Shown here in pieces: positions 1 to 10,958 of a stretch of 64,000 nucleotides of DNA. The stretch is from Trichosphaerium sp. ATCC 40318 (taxonomy: Eukaryota; Discosea; Flabellinia; Trichosidae): assembly GCA_038496445.1 (NCBI GenBank), contig JALMLS010000179.1, positions 124,001-188,000 on the forward strand. Direction: 5' to 3'. The notes under the pieces are model-generated. The model searched no databases. It had not been told where the DNA came from and was given only the letters and a program-made list of their open reading frames with translations. The position numbers were made by a program, and so were the translations under genes. Position 1 is the first letter of the stretch. Every line of letters starts with the position of its first letter.

Positions 1-74
1 TAGACTAAGTAGTTATGTTCTACGATTTAAGAAATATGTTTATTCAAGCAACGAGTGTTGAGCTGAAAGGGATT

Positions 75-1762
75 TCAAAAGAATCCAATCCACAAGTGGA
101 AAATAACAGCTCGTGTTGGTCCTATCCATGCAAAAGGTGTGTAACCTTGACAATAATTACTAAAGGCTTTATCAGTTCTGTTGTCTGTTTCAGCATCAAA
201 GAAATATTGAGGGTGCGGGTTTGCAAACTTCCATTCAACACTATTAGATAGGAACGCTTGCAAATAGTGATCGCCAATATCCTCATTCTTGAAGGGATCT
301 ACTTCAGCTATTGCGGCATCAACTAATTCTTTGAATTGATCTTCAATCTTAGATATAAGATGATTGTATTCTTCTTCGTTTTCTTCTTTTTTGTTTTTAC
401 GTAATATATCATGTACTGTGTAACTTTCAAGAGGTATGAGCTTTCTAAGGGTTCTCAAGGGAAAAGAATCAAATCCTTTAGAGCGAATAGAGTTGTACTC
501 TTTCCACTCGAAGAACCCTTTTTCTGGAGGTGAAAAATTTATCTTTGAAACTTCATCTGTATCATCAAGACTAGGTTCAATAGAGTCGTCGTTATCTTCC
601 TCTTCATCATTTTCTTTTGGGTCATAAGGGGTATCACCAGGATACTCAAGGCTTTTCCAGAGGTGGCCGTACTTCTCCAACAACTTTTCTCGGATATCTT
701 TTGGTGACTTAAGGTATTCGTCATATTTGCACCACATCCTTTCTTTTCTGGGTGTATTTTGTGGTTCAGGTGGGAAATCAGGATATTTCAAATCATGTAG
801 ATGCGATGGATCCCTTGGCTTGGAGTTGATCTCTACTAATAGTTTTCTTTCTGATATACAATGATTGTACTCATGAATGCGTTGTTCAATATTAAAAGCA
901 TCAACAAAATCAACTTCATTAATATTATCAAATGCATCATCACCGTGAAAATAGCCAAGCTGTTTAAGATTATCTAAAAACGCTTCATTTTAGCAAGGTG
1001 AAGTGGTGTTTTTTGAGCGAGATTTAATCGAAATGTTTTCTTGTTTTTTTCTTTTTTAAATGTTCAGTTGACTATTCCAAAAATGTGAACATACCTTGAG
1101 TAAATATATCTTCAATATTTTCAATGTTAATATTGTTATACTCATACACTGCAGTGTCTATCAAGTAAAGCGGTCCTTGATCGTTTCCTTTCCCGTACGC
1201 TTTAAAAAGAAAGAAATTAGAACTTTTTTCGAAATGAAATTGAGTGTTCTTAGAAACGTGCAGTGAAGTGTTCTGTACAAATCATGAACAAGCATATGTA
1301 TACGTGGTGTGTAAACTCTGTTCCATACTTTACCATCTTTGAACAATATGGGGCCTTGTTTTTTCAATTTAATCTGAGTATCGAGGTATTTCAGTTTTTT
1401 TGCGAAACTGAGATACCAAGGTTCCTTTTCATCGGTTCTGATTGCTGTAAATAGACATTAGATACACTAGGTATTCCGTTGAAGTACGTTTATCTCCATA
1501 AAGCGCTTTTGTAAGCGGTTTCCATATAGAGTCATCCAAAGCGAGCTTAACTGCCTTTAGCCTTTCTGATATGATTAAAGGATGTACAGTAACGTACTGA
1601 AGCGTATTCTTTACATGTAAGCGCGAAATTACCAACTTCATTTGCTCTAAGATAAGAGAGGACGTTCATCATAGGTAAAGAAGGTACATGCTGTACAGAA
1701 GTGGGCTGGTTATTTGTAATGACAACCGTAGTCTTTATTCGCTTCTCTGGAGCTCCTTGCAT
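75..1762 (-). CDS. N-terminal F-box protein, multi-exon, possible SUKH-like body
   Basis: The first exon, from ATG at 1762, carries an F-box-like helix pair (LPMMNVLSYL, then FALTCKEYA), so the protein is probably a substrate receptor of an SCF ubiquitin ligase. Further exons are readable at about 1444-1560 (small intron between), 1200-1440, 1095-1190 (GPLYLIDTAVYEY) and 75-995, the last holding a long acidic, charged stretch and ending with an aromatic-rich tail. A 43-nt intron restores frame near 1443-1485. The body after the F-box loosely resembles SMI1/KNR4 (SUKH) proteins, but I would not rely on that. An AATAAA lies just after the stop on the minus strand near 40. I am sure of an F-box-containing gene, less sure of the exact splice sites and of the downstream domain. 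Confidence 0.6.
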
Positions 1763-2375
1763 TGTTTGTCACTGCTACTTGGCTCAGTCAAAACTATTCT
1801 TTAACCAATCACCTGGTGAGAGACTAGTTTAATTATTTCTATTTCTGCTAAAAAAAGTGTATACACAAAATAAAAAGCCATCGGGAGCAGTTAGAACTTC
1901 TAAACACCATGTGGTGCCATTGTAAAAACAGCGAAAAAACAAGGTATCAACTGGCCATTCTTAAAATTGTCTTACCTCAATCCAACTACCAAGTGTGGTG
2001 AGGACATTGTAGTTAATTGGTTTACATTAGAAGTTGGGCGCTAAGGCGTTTGCCATTCCTTCTGGCCTTTATATTATGACAAGTTATCATGAAAGACAAT
2101 ACCGTGGAGTGTTACCTCTAACAAAATTAAACGCCGTATAGTTCCACCTCACTCCAACAGCGAGTGTGTTATTTCTGTTGTAAGATGATACACATAAGTT
2201 CACAAAAGGGAAAAAGAAATGTTTTTTTTTGAAACAATAAATAAGGATTTTTACAGCAGCTTTCTTTTTCATTATGACGATATTCTGAGGACATCAAAGT
2301 CATTTCGTTGCGTCAGTTGATCTATACTGATTGGTATTGCCCTCGGAGATGAAGTGATGTTTCTAGGATATGATT
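1763..2375. other. Intergenic, no supported gene
   Basis: The stretch lies between the start of the F-box gene and the stop of the next minus-strand gene. It contains only short open frames without family resemblance or usable splice structure. It presumably holds the F-box gene promoter and the 3' end of its neighbour. Confidence 0.5.
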
Positions 2376-3183
2376 CTATTGTTGAGTTGTATGTAGTTGA
2401 CTGTCGAGTATTGAAAAAAAAGAGTTCGAATCGCTCTTCGCTTCTGCTTCAACTTTTCCTGGGATAAAAAGTGGTTGTGGTTTTACAACACCTGACCGTG
2501 ATAGACGCGCACGTTTGCGTTTGTGTATATGTGCCTTGATGTCACTATTCTTTTGGATGTCAGATGACTCTGGTGGAGTTGGTTTTTTTCGTTTAAAGTT
2601 AAAGTTTGTACAGAACTTTGGCACTTCGATTTGTTGGTGATGAAGTGGTGAACATTGTGTAGGATGTCTCATACGATCTTTCAATAATACCAGAGAGTTT
2701 CTTAACACACTTATCGTTTTCTAAACAATAATAAGGTGAGGATCTATTCAGTTTTTTTTGTTTTTTTCAGATAACATAGTTTGATGTCTTGTGAAGAACA
2801 TGTGATTAATTACCTGTTGTTCAGATATCGTTTTTTGGTGTGATGCGATATTTTTTTCAAGTTGATGTCTTTTGGATTCGCTCACAATCGCACGTGCTCT
2901 CCATAGATCAACGTTCTTTGTTATCTTTGATACTTCATGTTTGCTGTATTGTTTTTTTGTTTTTGTCATCTTGTTTTGATTTTCTAGGAGTAGTCAGTTT
3001 TGTCTCGGTGGTATTGGGTTTTAAAATAATACCTATGCTCACTGCAAGCTTATACAGGCTCTCAGGGATATCAAAATCTAAACCTGAGGTTGGGTCTGTC
3101 AGTACAATAATGTCGTCGTTTCTTTGAGCGTTCTAAATAGATAGAGTTAGTATTATAACGAGTTTACGTGGAGTTCTTGCCAT
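2376..3183 (-). CDS. Coiled-coil protein with basic, Ser/Pro-rich tail
   Basis: Not recognised. Three or four exons can be joined in frame. A short N-terminal exon starts with MARTP near 3183. One exon contains DPTSGLDFDIPESLYKL (3000-3130). A charged helical exon at 2820-2990 has heptad-like spacing and ends with SEQQ. The last exon, from about 2725 to the stop at 2376, has a run of basic residues (HKRKRARLSR) typical of a nuclear localisation signal. The first intron would be only about 27 nt, so the true N-terminus may be further upstream. Layout (helical segment, then KRKR-type signal, then low-complexity tail) resembles the gene at 22504-23252. A nuclear role is inferred only from the basic motif. 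Confidence 0.5.
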
Positions 3184-4584
3184 TGTATTGGGTTTTGTTG
3201 TTAGTATGAACCTAGGGCACTCGTCACATCAAATAAAGGAACTTCCACAAATTTGCTTTGTGATGCAGTGACTCACATGCACTGAATCCGTGCTATCCCA
3301 GAACCATTGTTTCAGTTGTCTCCGCTTTGTGAGTTTTTACCTTGATGAAATAAAGTGGTACGATTATAAGTATGCCTTCATCGCAATAAACTCTTTTACT
3401 TGTTTAAAGCTTCGAGGTTTTTCACGACGGTCTCATTTCACTTAACTTTCCTTAAAGATAGTCACTGTTTTAATGATCTATAAAACAACATAGAGATACT
3501 AATGTTCTTTGGTTATGAATACAAGCAATATTCATATTCATTGCCCCGTAAGCCATATTCATTAATATTCATTCGTGAATATTCATGGGCCTTCGGTGAG
3601 TCAGGATTTTGAGGAGCTTTTTGGATTGTAGCACCTAGCGATGTTCCAGATGGATAGATTTAACAAGTTGTATTTGAAAAAAAAAATTCTCAATTTTCTC
3701 AAGCTTTTATGATGGTGAGACAAAACGGCACAAATTAGTACTGTCCTAAAACCATTTCTTTACATCCTCACATCGTCTGAGACTTTTTTTTTTTATAGCG
3801 ATAGAACGAACTACAAAATTATGTTAAAATATGTTTTACCTCGAGCGCTGGCTATTTCTACGCATGGAAAGTACTAAAAAGTGTTTTTTTTTGCAAAACA
3901 ATAGAGCTAGCTTTTTATATTGAAACTTCAAAAATAACAGTACTTGGTTGCAATGTCAAGTCAGGTGTTGTAGATACAGGCTTGGCATTGTTGGTTCACC
4001 CTCATCTGATGTATCACTGGCTATTGAACATAAAAGAATAATATGTAACACAAATGAATCAACCAAACCGCATTTTAGACGTTGAACAGTTGTCATAGTC
4101 TTATTCCTCAATCAGGTATTGATCACTACAGTACCCACAACAGCGTTCACCGACAGAATTTGTCAGTATTGGAATCAAGATACACTCTTTAAAACGTACT
4201 GAATAGTATATAGGATTAACTGGCTACTTATATAGCGTTGGCGGTCTTTTGGGGCGTGTAGCTGAGTGATCTAGGACGCTGTAATTTTCTCGCAAGGACC
4301 TAGTCAGATCTTTTTGGTGTTGTGAGTTTGTTTGCTAGGAATCAACGAAGTAATAGTTGCGAAAGCCAAGCACTCATAAGCAAGGGATTAGGCCTGAAAT
4401 AACGCTATTTGAGTTAGCGATTCGCCTGATTTTTAGAGACGGCTAGTGAACAGTAGACCTAGTGCAACTCTGCAAGCTATCCATTAGTATCCTTTATGGA
4501 GCACTTTACGTGAGCATAAGAGCAGAATGTCACGTGCGCGGTACAATTGGGAGTGGCCTTTCAAAAGTAGGCTTAACGTAAAAT
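3184..4584. other. Intergenic, AT-rich
   Basis: About 1.4 kb with no convincing coding frame on either strand. A cluster of ATATTCAT-type direct and inverted repeats lies at about 3515-3590. Poly-T/poly-A runs occur at 3680, 3785 and 3885. A segment at 4255-4310 superficially resembles a tRNA D-arm but has no T-arm. Confidence 0.5.
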
Positions 4585-4599
4585 TAAATAGTGTTATTC

Positions 4600-4956
4600 A
4601 TGAGTGAAGAGAATATGAACAACCTTAGAGTGGTCCAGAGTGGTAGATCTCATGGACGTATGTCGTCCATTGTTAGAGCGGAAGAAATGGCTGCAGTATG
4701 GGGAGTTAGCGAAGGTAATAAAGGTAATATGGAGTTTCGTACATCACAGGGATGGGTGATGAAAGGTATGGAGACGAAGGTTAAAAATATACTTGGACTG
4801 TCGGATGCAAAGGCAAAATCAGCGACAGGCATGATCAATGTAGCATACATCACGTTGTTATATCGTAAGTACAAGGCTAGATGTAGCAAAGAGGCAAAAA
4901 TACGTAGCGAAAGGGGAAGATCAGTTGGCAGAGGGTATTGGCGTAAATCTATGTAG
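4600..4956 (+). CDS. Orphan ORF inside the retroposed element
   Basis: An uninterrupted frame of about 118 codons begins at an ATG made from the last A of the left target repeat plus TG of the insert. It ends in a basic, Arg/Gly/Ser-rich tail (GRSVGRGYWRKSM). It is intronless, unlike its neighbours, and purine-rich on the coding strand. It could be the C-terminal end of a truncated element protein rather than a host gene. I do not recognise a domain. Confidence 0.35.
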   Translation: MSEENMNNLRVVQSGRSHGRMSSIVRAEEMAAVWGVSEGNKGNMEFRTSQGWVMKGMETKVKNILGLSDAKAKSATGMINVAYITLLYRKYKARCSKEAKIRSERGRSVGRGYWRKSM

Positions 4957-5202
4957 ACTGGGAGGCACATGGTTAAACAATCAGTCAAGGATGTGAATGG
5001 ATGCGGAGACTATGTAAGAGGCGTCAGGTTTTTATGCCAGGGGGCTTTTCCTGAGAAGGAGGTTTTCGGTTGTTTCCTCCTTATTTCACTACTTTCTTTT
5101 ATTTTTTATTTTTATTTTGTGAGTTTTGGCTCTAGTAGCCGTGTCGGGTGGTTTGGCGCTTTTCTCATAGCGGCGTTTTCTGCGCCCTGAAAGTCAACCC
5201 GT

Positions 5203-5411
5203 GGGCCAGCACAGTTTTTGCACAAAGCTTACAATTTGTCAAAATTGTAGAAATTGCAGAAATTGTTAATTCAGTGGTGAGAAAAGGTATTGCCAGTGCT
5301 GCCAATTTATTTTCTACCTTGTAATTTTAGGTATTTTCGCAATTTCTCTAATTTTAGGCAATTCGGCAAATTGTACAAATTGTACAAATTACACAAAAAC
5401 TGTGCTGCCCC
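5203..5411. repeat. Imperfect inverted repeat in the 3' part of the element
   Basis: The segment 5203-5220 (GGGCCAGCACAGTTTTTG) is matched by the reverse complement of 5394-5411 with one mismatch in 18. The interior consists of AATTGTAC/AAATTGT-like repeats that partly pair as well. It could be a small MITE, or the folded 3' UTR of the retroposed element in which it sits. Confidence 0.55.
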
Positions 5412-5764
5412 AGACAATAAACAATAACAAACAAACAAACAATAAATAGTGTTATTCAGGTCAAATCCGAGCTAGCAAGCACAGAAAAAATATGACGATT
5501 ATGACTATCAAAAATAGTCAGATTCTCTTGTTGTGAGTACATCTCATGGGAAATGTACATACCAACTAGCACGTTAACGCTAATTACTGTGTAATAGTCG
5601 CACCACAAGCCTAATGCGAGTAAGAAATACCAGTTTGTACGCATGGAAGGTATTGTTACTCCTGAAATGCAAAAAACTCTTCTAAACGGTACGTTGATGC
5701 GATTTATTGTTATATTCAAGGTTAATAAGCCCCACGTAATATTCAACGCTTGAATGGCTTAAAC

Positions 5765-5777
5765 TATTTATAAAAGG
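5765..5777 (+). promoter_or_regulatory. Possible TATA box upstream of the AlkB-like gene
   Basis: TATTTATAAAAGG lies about 40-50 bp before the first readable codon of the AlkB-like gene. The spacing fits a TATA element with transcription starting near 5800. Supported by sequence match and position only. Confidence 0.3.
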
Positions 5778-5817
5778 CATCTCTTACACTGCAAAAAGCT
5801 ACCCAAAAACGAAAAAA

Positions 5818-6946
5818 GTGGCTAACAAGACTTCTAACTACAAAAAATTATTTGTACGGGATTTTACCCAAAAGCGTATCCCAGAGTCCTTTAAGGACGT
5901 AATAAGCCCTATTTCATGGGAAGCGCATCAACAAGAACGTACGCTACCAGTTCAGGAGTCAAAAACGGTTTCAATGAATAAATATCAGATTAACTGTGCT
6001 TAAAAAAAACCGGTCTTTGCTTCCTTTTGATGCCTCTTTAGGAGCTATACCTAAAAATTATAATGCTATATGTACTACTTGTTATAGCTATGGTGATGGA
6101 GGTAAGCTTGGTGGTCATGTAGACTTTATACAGTGCGTACACAATCAAGTTTGTTACATTATTTTTTTGTAAAATTGTACTTTACTTGGAGGCCAGTAGT
6201 TCTTGCTTCCTTTTTTTTAATTGACTCTTCTGTGTTTTTTAGAGGATGGATTATGGTTATTTCGTTGGGTCGTAGTGCCGAGTTTTGGTACAAAGAGCCA
6301 GGTTGTGAGAAAGTCAGTAAGTGATGATTGATGAACACTCTTTTGGTTTTTTTTGGGTTTCGGCCTTCCTTTACACTTGTCTAACAATATCTTTAAGCGT
6401 TTACTGTAAAAAGTGGTGATGCTGTTATGTTCAATGGAAGTGCTGCTTGTGGTATTAAGCATGGTACATAGAAAGAAGACAAAGATATCTTTTTTTTGTT
6501 CAACTTTCTCTTTAGGTGTTTCATCAATCGGACCCAAGGATACATACCCAGATTACCTACCAGAGGAATTTTCATCTAAGAGGATTAGCTTACAATTTCG
6601 TAATGGCCCTAACAACGAAACCCCCGAACCGTCAGATGATGATGAGTGGTTTTATGACTTTCATTCGACTCGTGTTTGGAACATTTCAGCTGAGAGATTT
6701 GAAGCTGATAGTGAGTATACTTTACTCTTTTTTTTTCAAAGAATACTATATTCTAATCACGTGGTTTTAGTTTCTCCATCACATGATATCTCATTAGCAC
6801 TAGAACAATGTCATTTTTCAAAACTGGCACCAGAAATTTTGGAGTATTTTTGGGAGTATTCTTCGCTTACTTCTCTTCATTCTTGTGCTGCTACTTGTCA
6901 TAAATTAAGACATTCCATGTACGCTTTGAGATACTTGCCAAAGTGA
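5818..6946 (+). CDS. AlkB-like Fe(II)/2-oxoglutarate dioxygenase with C-terminal F-box
   Basis: Spliced reading gives a first exon ending near 5938, then AIPKNYNAI, YSYGDGGKLGGHVDF (HxD iron ligands), a short exon at about 6241-6315, GDAVMFNGSAACGIKHGV (distal His) and KRISLQFR (2-oxoglutarate-binding arginines), which together define an AlkB-type oxygenase. After an intron at about 6711-6769 the frame continues into LAPEILEYF and SCAATCHKLRH, an F-box. No ATG is found at the expected start: a GTG in a good context (AAAAAAGTGGC) occupies that position at 5818, so the true start is either non-AUG or lies in an unseen exon. The TGA at 6944 lies inside a possible 46-nt intron (6919-6964) that would join this gene in frame to the downstream actin-related protein. 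Confidence 0.65.
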
Positions 6947-6953
6947 TTGTGTA

Positions 6954-8752
6954 ATGGATTGTAGTTTGAGTATCAAGGAGTATGTTAAAGTCAGTGATAA
7001 GTTCTATCACTGCTTTCAAACGCTAGACTATTTGAGGTATCAGCCATGGACAGCATTTAAAGGGTAAGTTTTAGTGGCTTTATAGATTAATTTCTAACAC
7101 AATATAGGTGTGATTTAAAAGACAAGTGTGTAACAGTAGACATTGGGACAAACCAAGTGAGGTAAAGTTGTTTTTGAACCAAGGGAAAATCAGTTTATTT
7201 TATCATTGTTGCTAACTTGGCTTTGAAGGTTTGGTATGAACTTAAAGGATCAAAATAAACCTCCAAGGATAGTTACAATACCTTGTTTGGTTGGTAAGGA
7301 CCCTGAGACATCGGAAATTTACTATGGAGACAATGTAATCCTTAGGTAAGATAACTTCTTTGTTTGGTATCATCTAATATCTTTTCAAGAAGAAAAGAAC
7401 TTGAACTGTCAAGACCAGTTGTGAGTTGTGTGATAGAAGATTGGGATGCTATAACCCATCTATTAAAACAAGGGTTTCTCAAGCTAGGGATTATCACTGT
7501 TGATTGTGCAATAATGGTATCACTGCCTGATATGTCTTCGTGCGTGCTTTAATAAGCTCTGGTTTTTGTTACTAATTCATATCAGCAAGGAATCGCGATG
7601 TCGCATATGTGAAATCCTGTTTGATGAGTTCCAAGCTTTATCTATGTATGTAGCTAATTCCTCCTTATTGTCGTTAATAAAGTGTGGTACGTAATGCATG
7701 TTTATTGAAGTGTCTTAAAAGCTTTGTTTTTTTTTTCATTTGTTTTGGTTGCTTGGACAACCCTTTCAGCTAATGTAATTTGTCTTTAGAGGAGTCGACA
7801 GGGTTTATCACACATATAGGGGCCGATTTTAGTTACTCAGTATTAATTTATGAAGGGCGTCCGGAAAGAAAACCACTTGTCTATCCTGTTGGAGGAAATC
7901 ATATCTTTGATAAGTTTCTGTCTTTCCTCGACGAGGGAGATAAGGTATAAGTCATTCTTATGAACTTAGCTGTATTTTAATACTGTATAGGCAATAGTTG
8001 AAGAAGATCGGTTCATGCTTGAGCCTTGGTTCTTTGAAAACAAGTTTTCTGTTTCTCCTGAACCAAAAACAAGTGTTAACAAAAGTGTAAAGTCAACAGT
8101 TTCTCTTCCAAATGGAAAGAGTATAAGTGTTCCTGAAGGAGCTTTCGAAGCATGTTTTGATGTTTTATTTGAAGATGGAGAGTTTGCAAAGGTACATATT
8201 ACATTATGGTAGTTATAGCCATTGTTAACTAGATTTACTTAGATAGTCATAAAAAGTGGGCAACCGGTAATGTATGATCAAAACCATTTCAATCACTTTG
8301 TAGTAGGTGCGTTGTCTTTACCTTTAATGTAATAGTATTATGTTATCTAATGGAGATAATAAGGAGCTACTGCGGGTGTTGATGGAATGAAAGTAAGACT
8401 TGAAAGAGAAGTTGAAGCAGCTGGTAAAAAGGTGTGTTTTCTGCGGTTTTTTTTGTTGGAGCTAATGCAGTTTTAGATTAAAACTGTAGGATACGATACT
8501 AAGTCGAATTTATGGAATCTGGAAGGAGGAATAATGTTATCTTCTTTATCTACTTTTCAAAAAATGTGGTATGTCACAAATCTAAAATGAAAGACTTTCG
8601 TATTTTTTTCTTATTTTTTATTCCTTGACCCGACTTTATATTACATATTGCGTTGTGCGCACTTTGTTAATCTATTAATGTTTGTGTAGGGTATTTATAG
8701 AAGAATATAAAGACAGTGGACCAAAAATAGTAAACAGAAAATGTTTCTAAAA
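6954..8752 (+). CDS. Divergent actin-related protein (ARP)
   Basis: Exons read CVTVDIGTNQVRFGM (first phosphate-loop region), then VVSCVIEDWDAI, GFITHIGADFSYSVLIYEG (second nucleotide-binding loop), PVGGNHIFDKFLS, and a canonical actin C-terminus: ML(S)SLSTFQKMW, EEYKDSGP and KCF before the stop at 8750-8752. Several phosphate-loop residues differ from actin, so ATP binding and polymerisation are doubtful. If it starts at ATG 6954, only 7 bp separate it from the preceding stop. Alternatively it is fused to the upstream F-box through a GTACGC-donor intron, an arrangement known from Arabidopsis ARP8. The 3' end overlaps the convergent sulfatase gene by about 58 bp. Confidence 0.75.
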
Positions 8753-10958
8753 GCATTACTAGTAAACGGATCATCATTCGTTGTGTTGTTGTTGCTTGGC
8801 ACGCTGTCACTTGGGCTAGTGGTACTTGGTGCATCACCGCTTGGCTCATTGTCAGATGGCACATTAGTGCTTGGCACAGTGTCAGTTGGTACAGTATCAC
8901 TAGGCACAATGTTCTCCAATTCAAGAAAAGGACCCCAATATCCTCCATTTTCTATGGCCTTTTCACAAGCTTTAGGATCAGCTTCCTCGTAAGTTACTAT
9001 AAAAACATCCTGTGCTAGTTCCATAGATCGAGACATCATGCTTGTATGAATATCGGGTAGAGCTTGAGATAAGTCTTGGTGTTCTGTTGGGTCATCAAAG
9101 ATATTGTAAAGACAACCGTCTCTACAGGTTTGAGAGTCTTCTCTTTCGAGGTATTTCTCAGTGGCATTAGGGTATTGAGGTCCTGTCCAGCCTTTTATGT
9201 GTTAGAAGTTACAGTTGAGGGTTGTTGTTTAACAACAAAGCAAGATTTTGACTACATACCTGCGTAAGGCATATTTCCTAGAACGATTTTGTACTCTCCT
9301 GATATTAGGTTCACATGAGTAGGAGATCCTCCACCTCCAATAGTAACACTTGACAGCGGTATTTCTCCACGTGGGGAAGTAGTTGTTTCGCCTGAAATCA
9401 AACTAAAGGAAACTATGGGTAAAGTGTTTTCGTCTTCATGATTTTAATTTGGGTGTTCACGTACGGCCACATGTTAATACTGTCCACTGGAGGTAGACCC
9501 TCCTCGTTACCCTCGTGATCTATTGGATCAGCACCGCTTAGGTAGCAGAATGTAGCATACCAATCGCAAACGTGAATCAATCCTTCTTGTGTTGTTCCTC
9601 TCATTGTGTCGGGTAAAAATCCTCCTGAAACAATAGCTGTTGCTCTTATACCACCTTCCCAGTCGCTTCCTTTTGATCCTTTTAGAGGATAGTTATTACC
9701 TCCTCCGTCTGTTGTACTACCCCATGGTTCTTGCTGAGTTGGACTGTAGTTGTAAGATAAATAACAAGAGATTCATTCAACAACATACCCTCCGTTGTCA
9801 GCAGCGAAAATAAATACAGTGTTATCCCACAACCCATTATCTTTCAGAGCATCCGTTATGTTTCCAACGGATTCATCAAGGAATGTTACCATTCCTTGGT
9901 AGTACTTCCGTCTGTCATTATCAGGAGGGTTTGGATATCTATCAATGTATTCTTGAGGAACTTGAAGAGGTGCTAGAATAGTAGTAAGAACAAGTCACCA
10001 CAATTGAAAGCGTTACCATGAGGATTTTGTAGTGCAACATACATAAATAACGGGTCGTTGGGGTCATGGGCCTTTATAGTATCTATGGCAGCATTTGCAA
10101 ACGTGTACTCACTGTAAGTTCCGTTTAAACCGTAAGCAGGCTTATCAGTCTTAAGACGTTTGTTAAACAATGATGTGACATAGTATAAAGTACCTCCCAA
10201 AAGTCTACAAAGCTATCAGTGCATGCCAGAGATCTGATTTTCTGCGTATAATAATCAATAGCACCACTAAAATATCCAATAGAAGTATCAAAACCTCTTC
10301 CAGTAGGCGTGACGTCAGGGTAAGCCTAGCACACATTTAGAAAAAAAAAGAAAAAAAAACGTTTGGCTTGAACCAAAAATATCACGTGCCATCCCAATGT
10401 GCCACTTCCCTGCGTTTTACGTTATTTACAAGACAGTTGAAAATAAACATATTTAGAAGGTAGTTCAATAAAAGAATAAACTGTTTTCTTCTTACCATAA
10501 AAGTGAGTTGAATAGCCAACATCCTTGAGCTTCCGTGATATCATTGTCATATTCCTTGGTACACCTCCATTTGGAATAGTTATTGCAGTATTCTTTTCAT
10601 TCACGTGTATAGGTAGGCGACCAGACATTAGAGAAGAGCGTGTAGGAGAGCAAACCTGGTACATTACTTAAATTAACAAAATCTCTGTTTATCTTGGCAC
10701 TTGATACCTTATAGGCGTAGTGTCGTGATAATTCGACGCCATTATCTTTTAAGTCATTCAGAGCAGGTGAAATTATTCTCGAGTTGTGATAGCCTACATT
10801 ATACCAACCAAGGTCCTAGCAATTATAATTATAACTTGTAGCTAGCATAAGGGTTGTTTTTGTACATCAGCAAGAACGAGAACAATGTTGGGTTTAGACG
10901 ATTGGCAATAAACAGTGACACTTATTAACAGAACAAACAGGGAGCACAGCAGTTGCAT
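8695..10958 (-). CDS. Secreted, probably GPI-anchored arylsulfatase (ARSB-like)
   Basis: The start at 10958 gives a signal peptide (LLCSLFVLLISVTVYC) followed by PNIVLVLAD, the first metal-binding motif of sulfatases. VCSPTRSSLMSGR supplies the C-x-P-x-R motif whose cysteine becomes formylglycine. GKWHIGM is the second signature. GRGFDTSIGYFSGAIDYYTQK matches the arylsulfatase B branch, lysosomal or secreted enzymes that remove sulfate from glycans. The C-terminus has a low-complexity VPSDxxPS-type repeat and ends in a hydrophobic segment, as expected of a GPI-attachment signal. About nine introns; the one at 10326-10389 must use a GC donor to keep frame. The stop at 8695 lies inside the last exon of the convergent ARP gene. 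Confidence 0.85.
10326..10389 (-). other. GC-AG intron in the sulfatase gene (donor GCACGTGA)
   Basis: The exon ends GKWHIGM and the next begins AYPDVTP in phase 0 only if the intron starts with GC. Using the GT four bases later gives a stop after two codons. Confidence 0.8.

Larger units (their letters stand above)
4585..5458 (+). mobile_element. Probable retroposed (non-LTR-like) element with 16-bp target-site duplication
   Basis: The 16-bp sequence TAAATAGTGTTATTCA occurs exactly at 4585-4600 and again at 5443-5458. Between them lies about 840 bp whose composition differs from its surroundings (more G-rich on the plus strand). The insert ends with an A/C-rich tail of CAAA-type units at about 5412-5442, directly before the second repeat. 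An exact direct repeat plus a simple 3' tail is the hallmark of target-primed retroposition (LINE, SINE or processed copy). The body holds an open frame (4600-4956) and a hairpin-forming 3' region. I see no reverse-transcriptase motifs, so this would be a 5'-truncated or non-autonomous copy. Confidence 0.55.

Noticed and set aside
4250-4330. tRNA-like D-arm (TAGCTGAGTGATCTAGG)
   Set aside because: No matching acceptor stem, T-loop or anticodon arm of proper length; probably chance.
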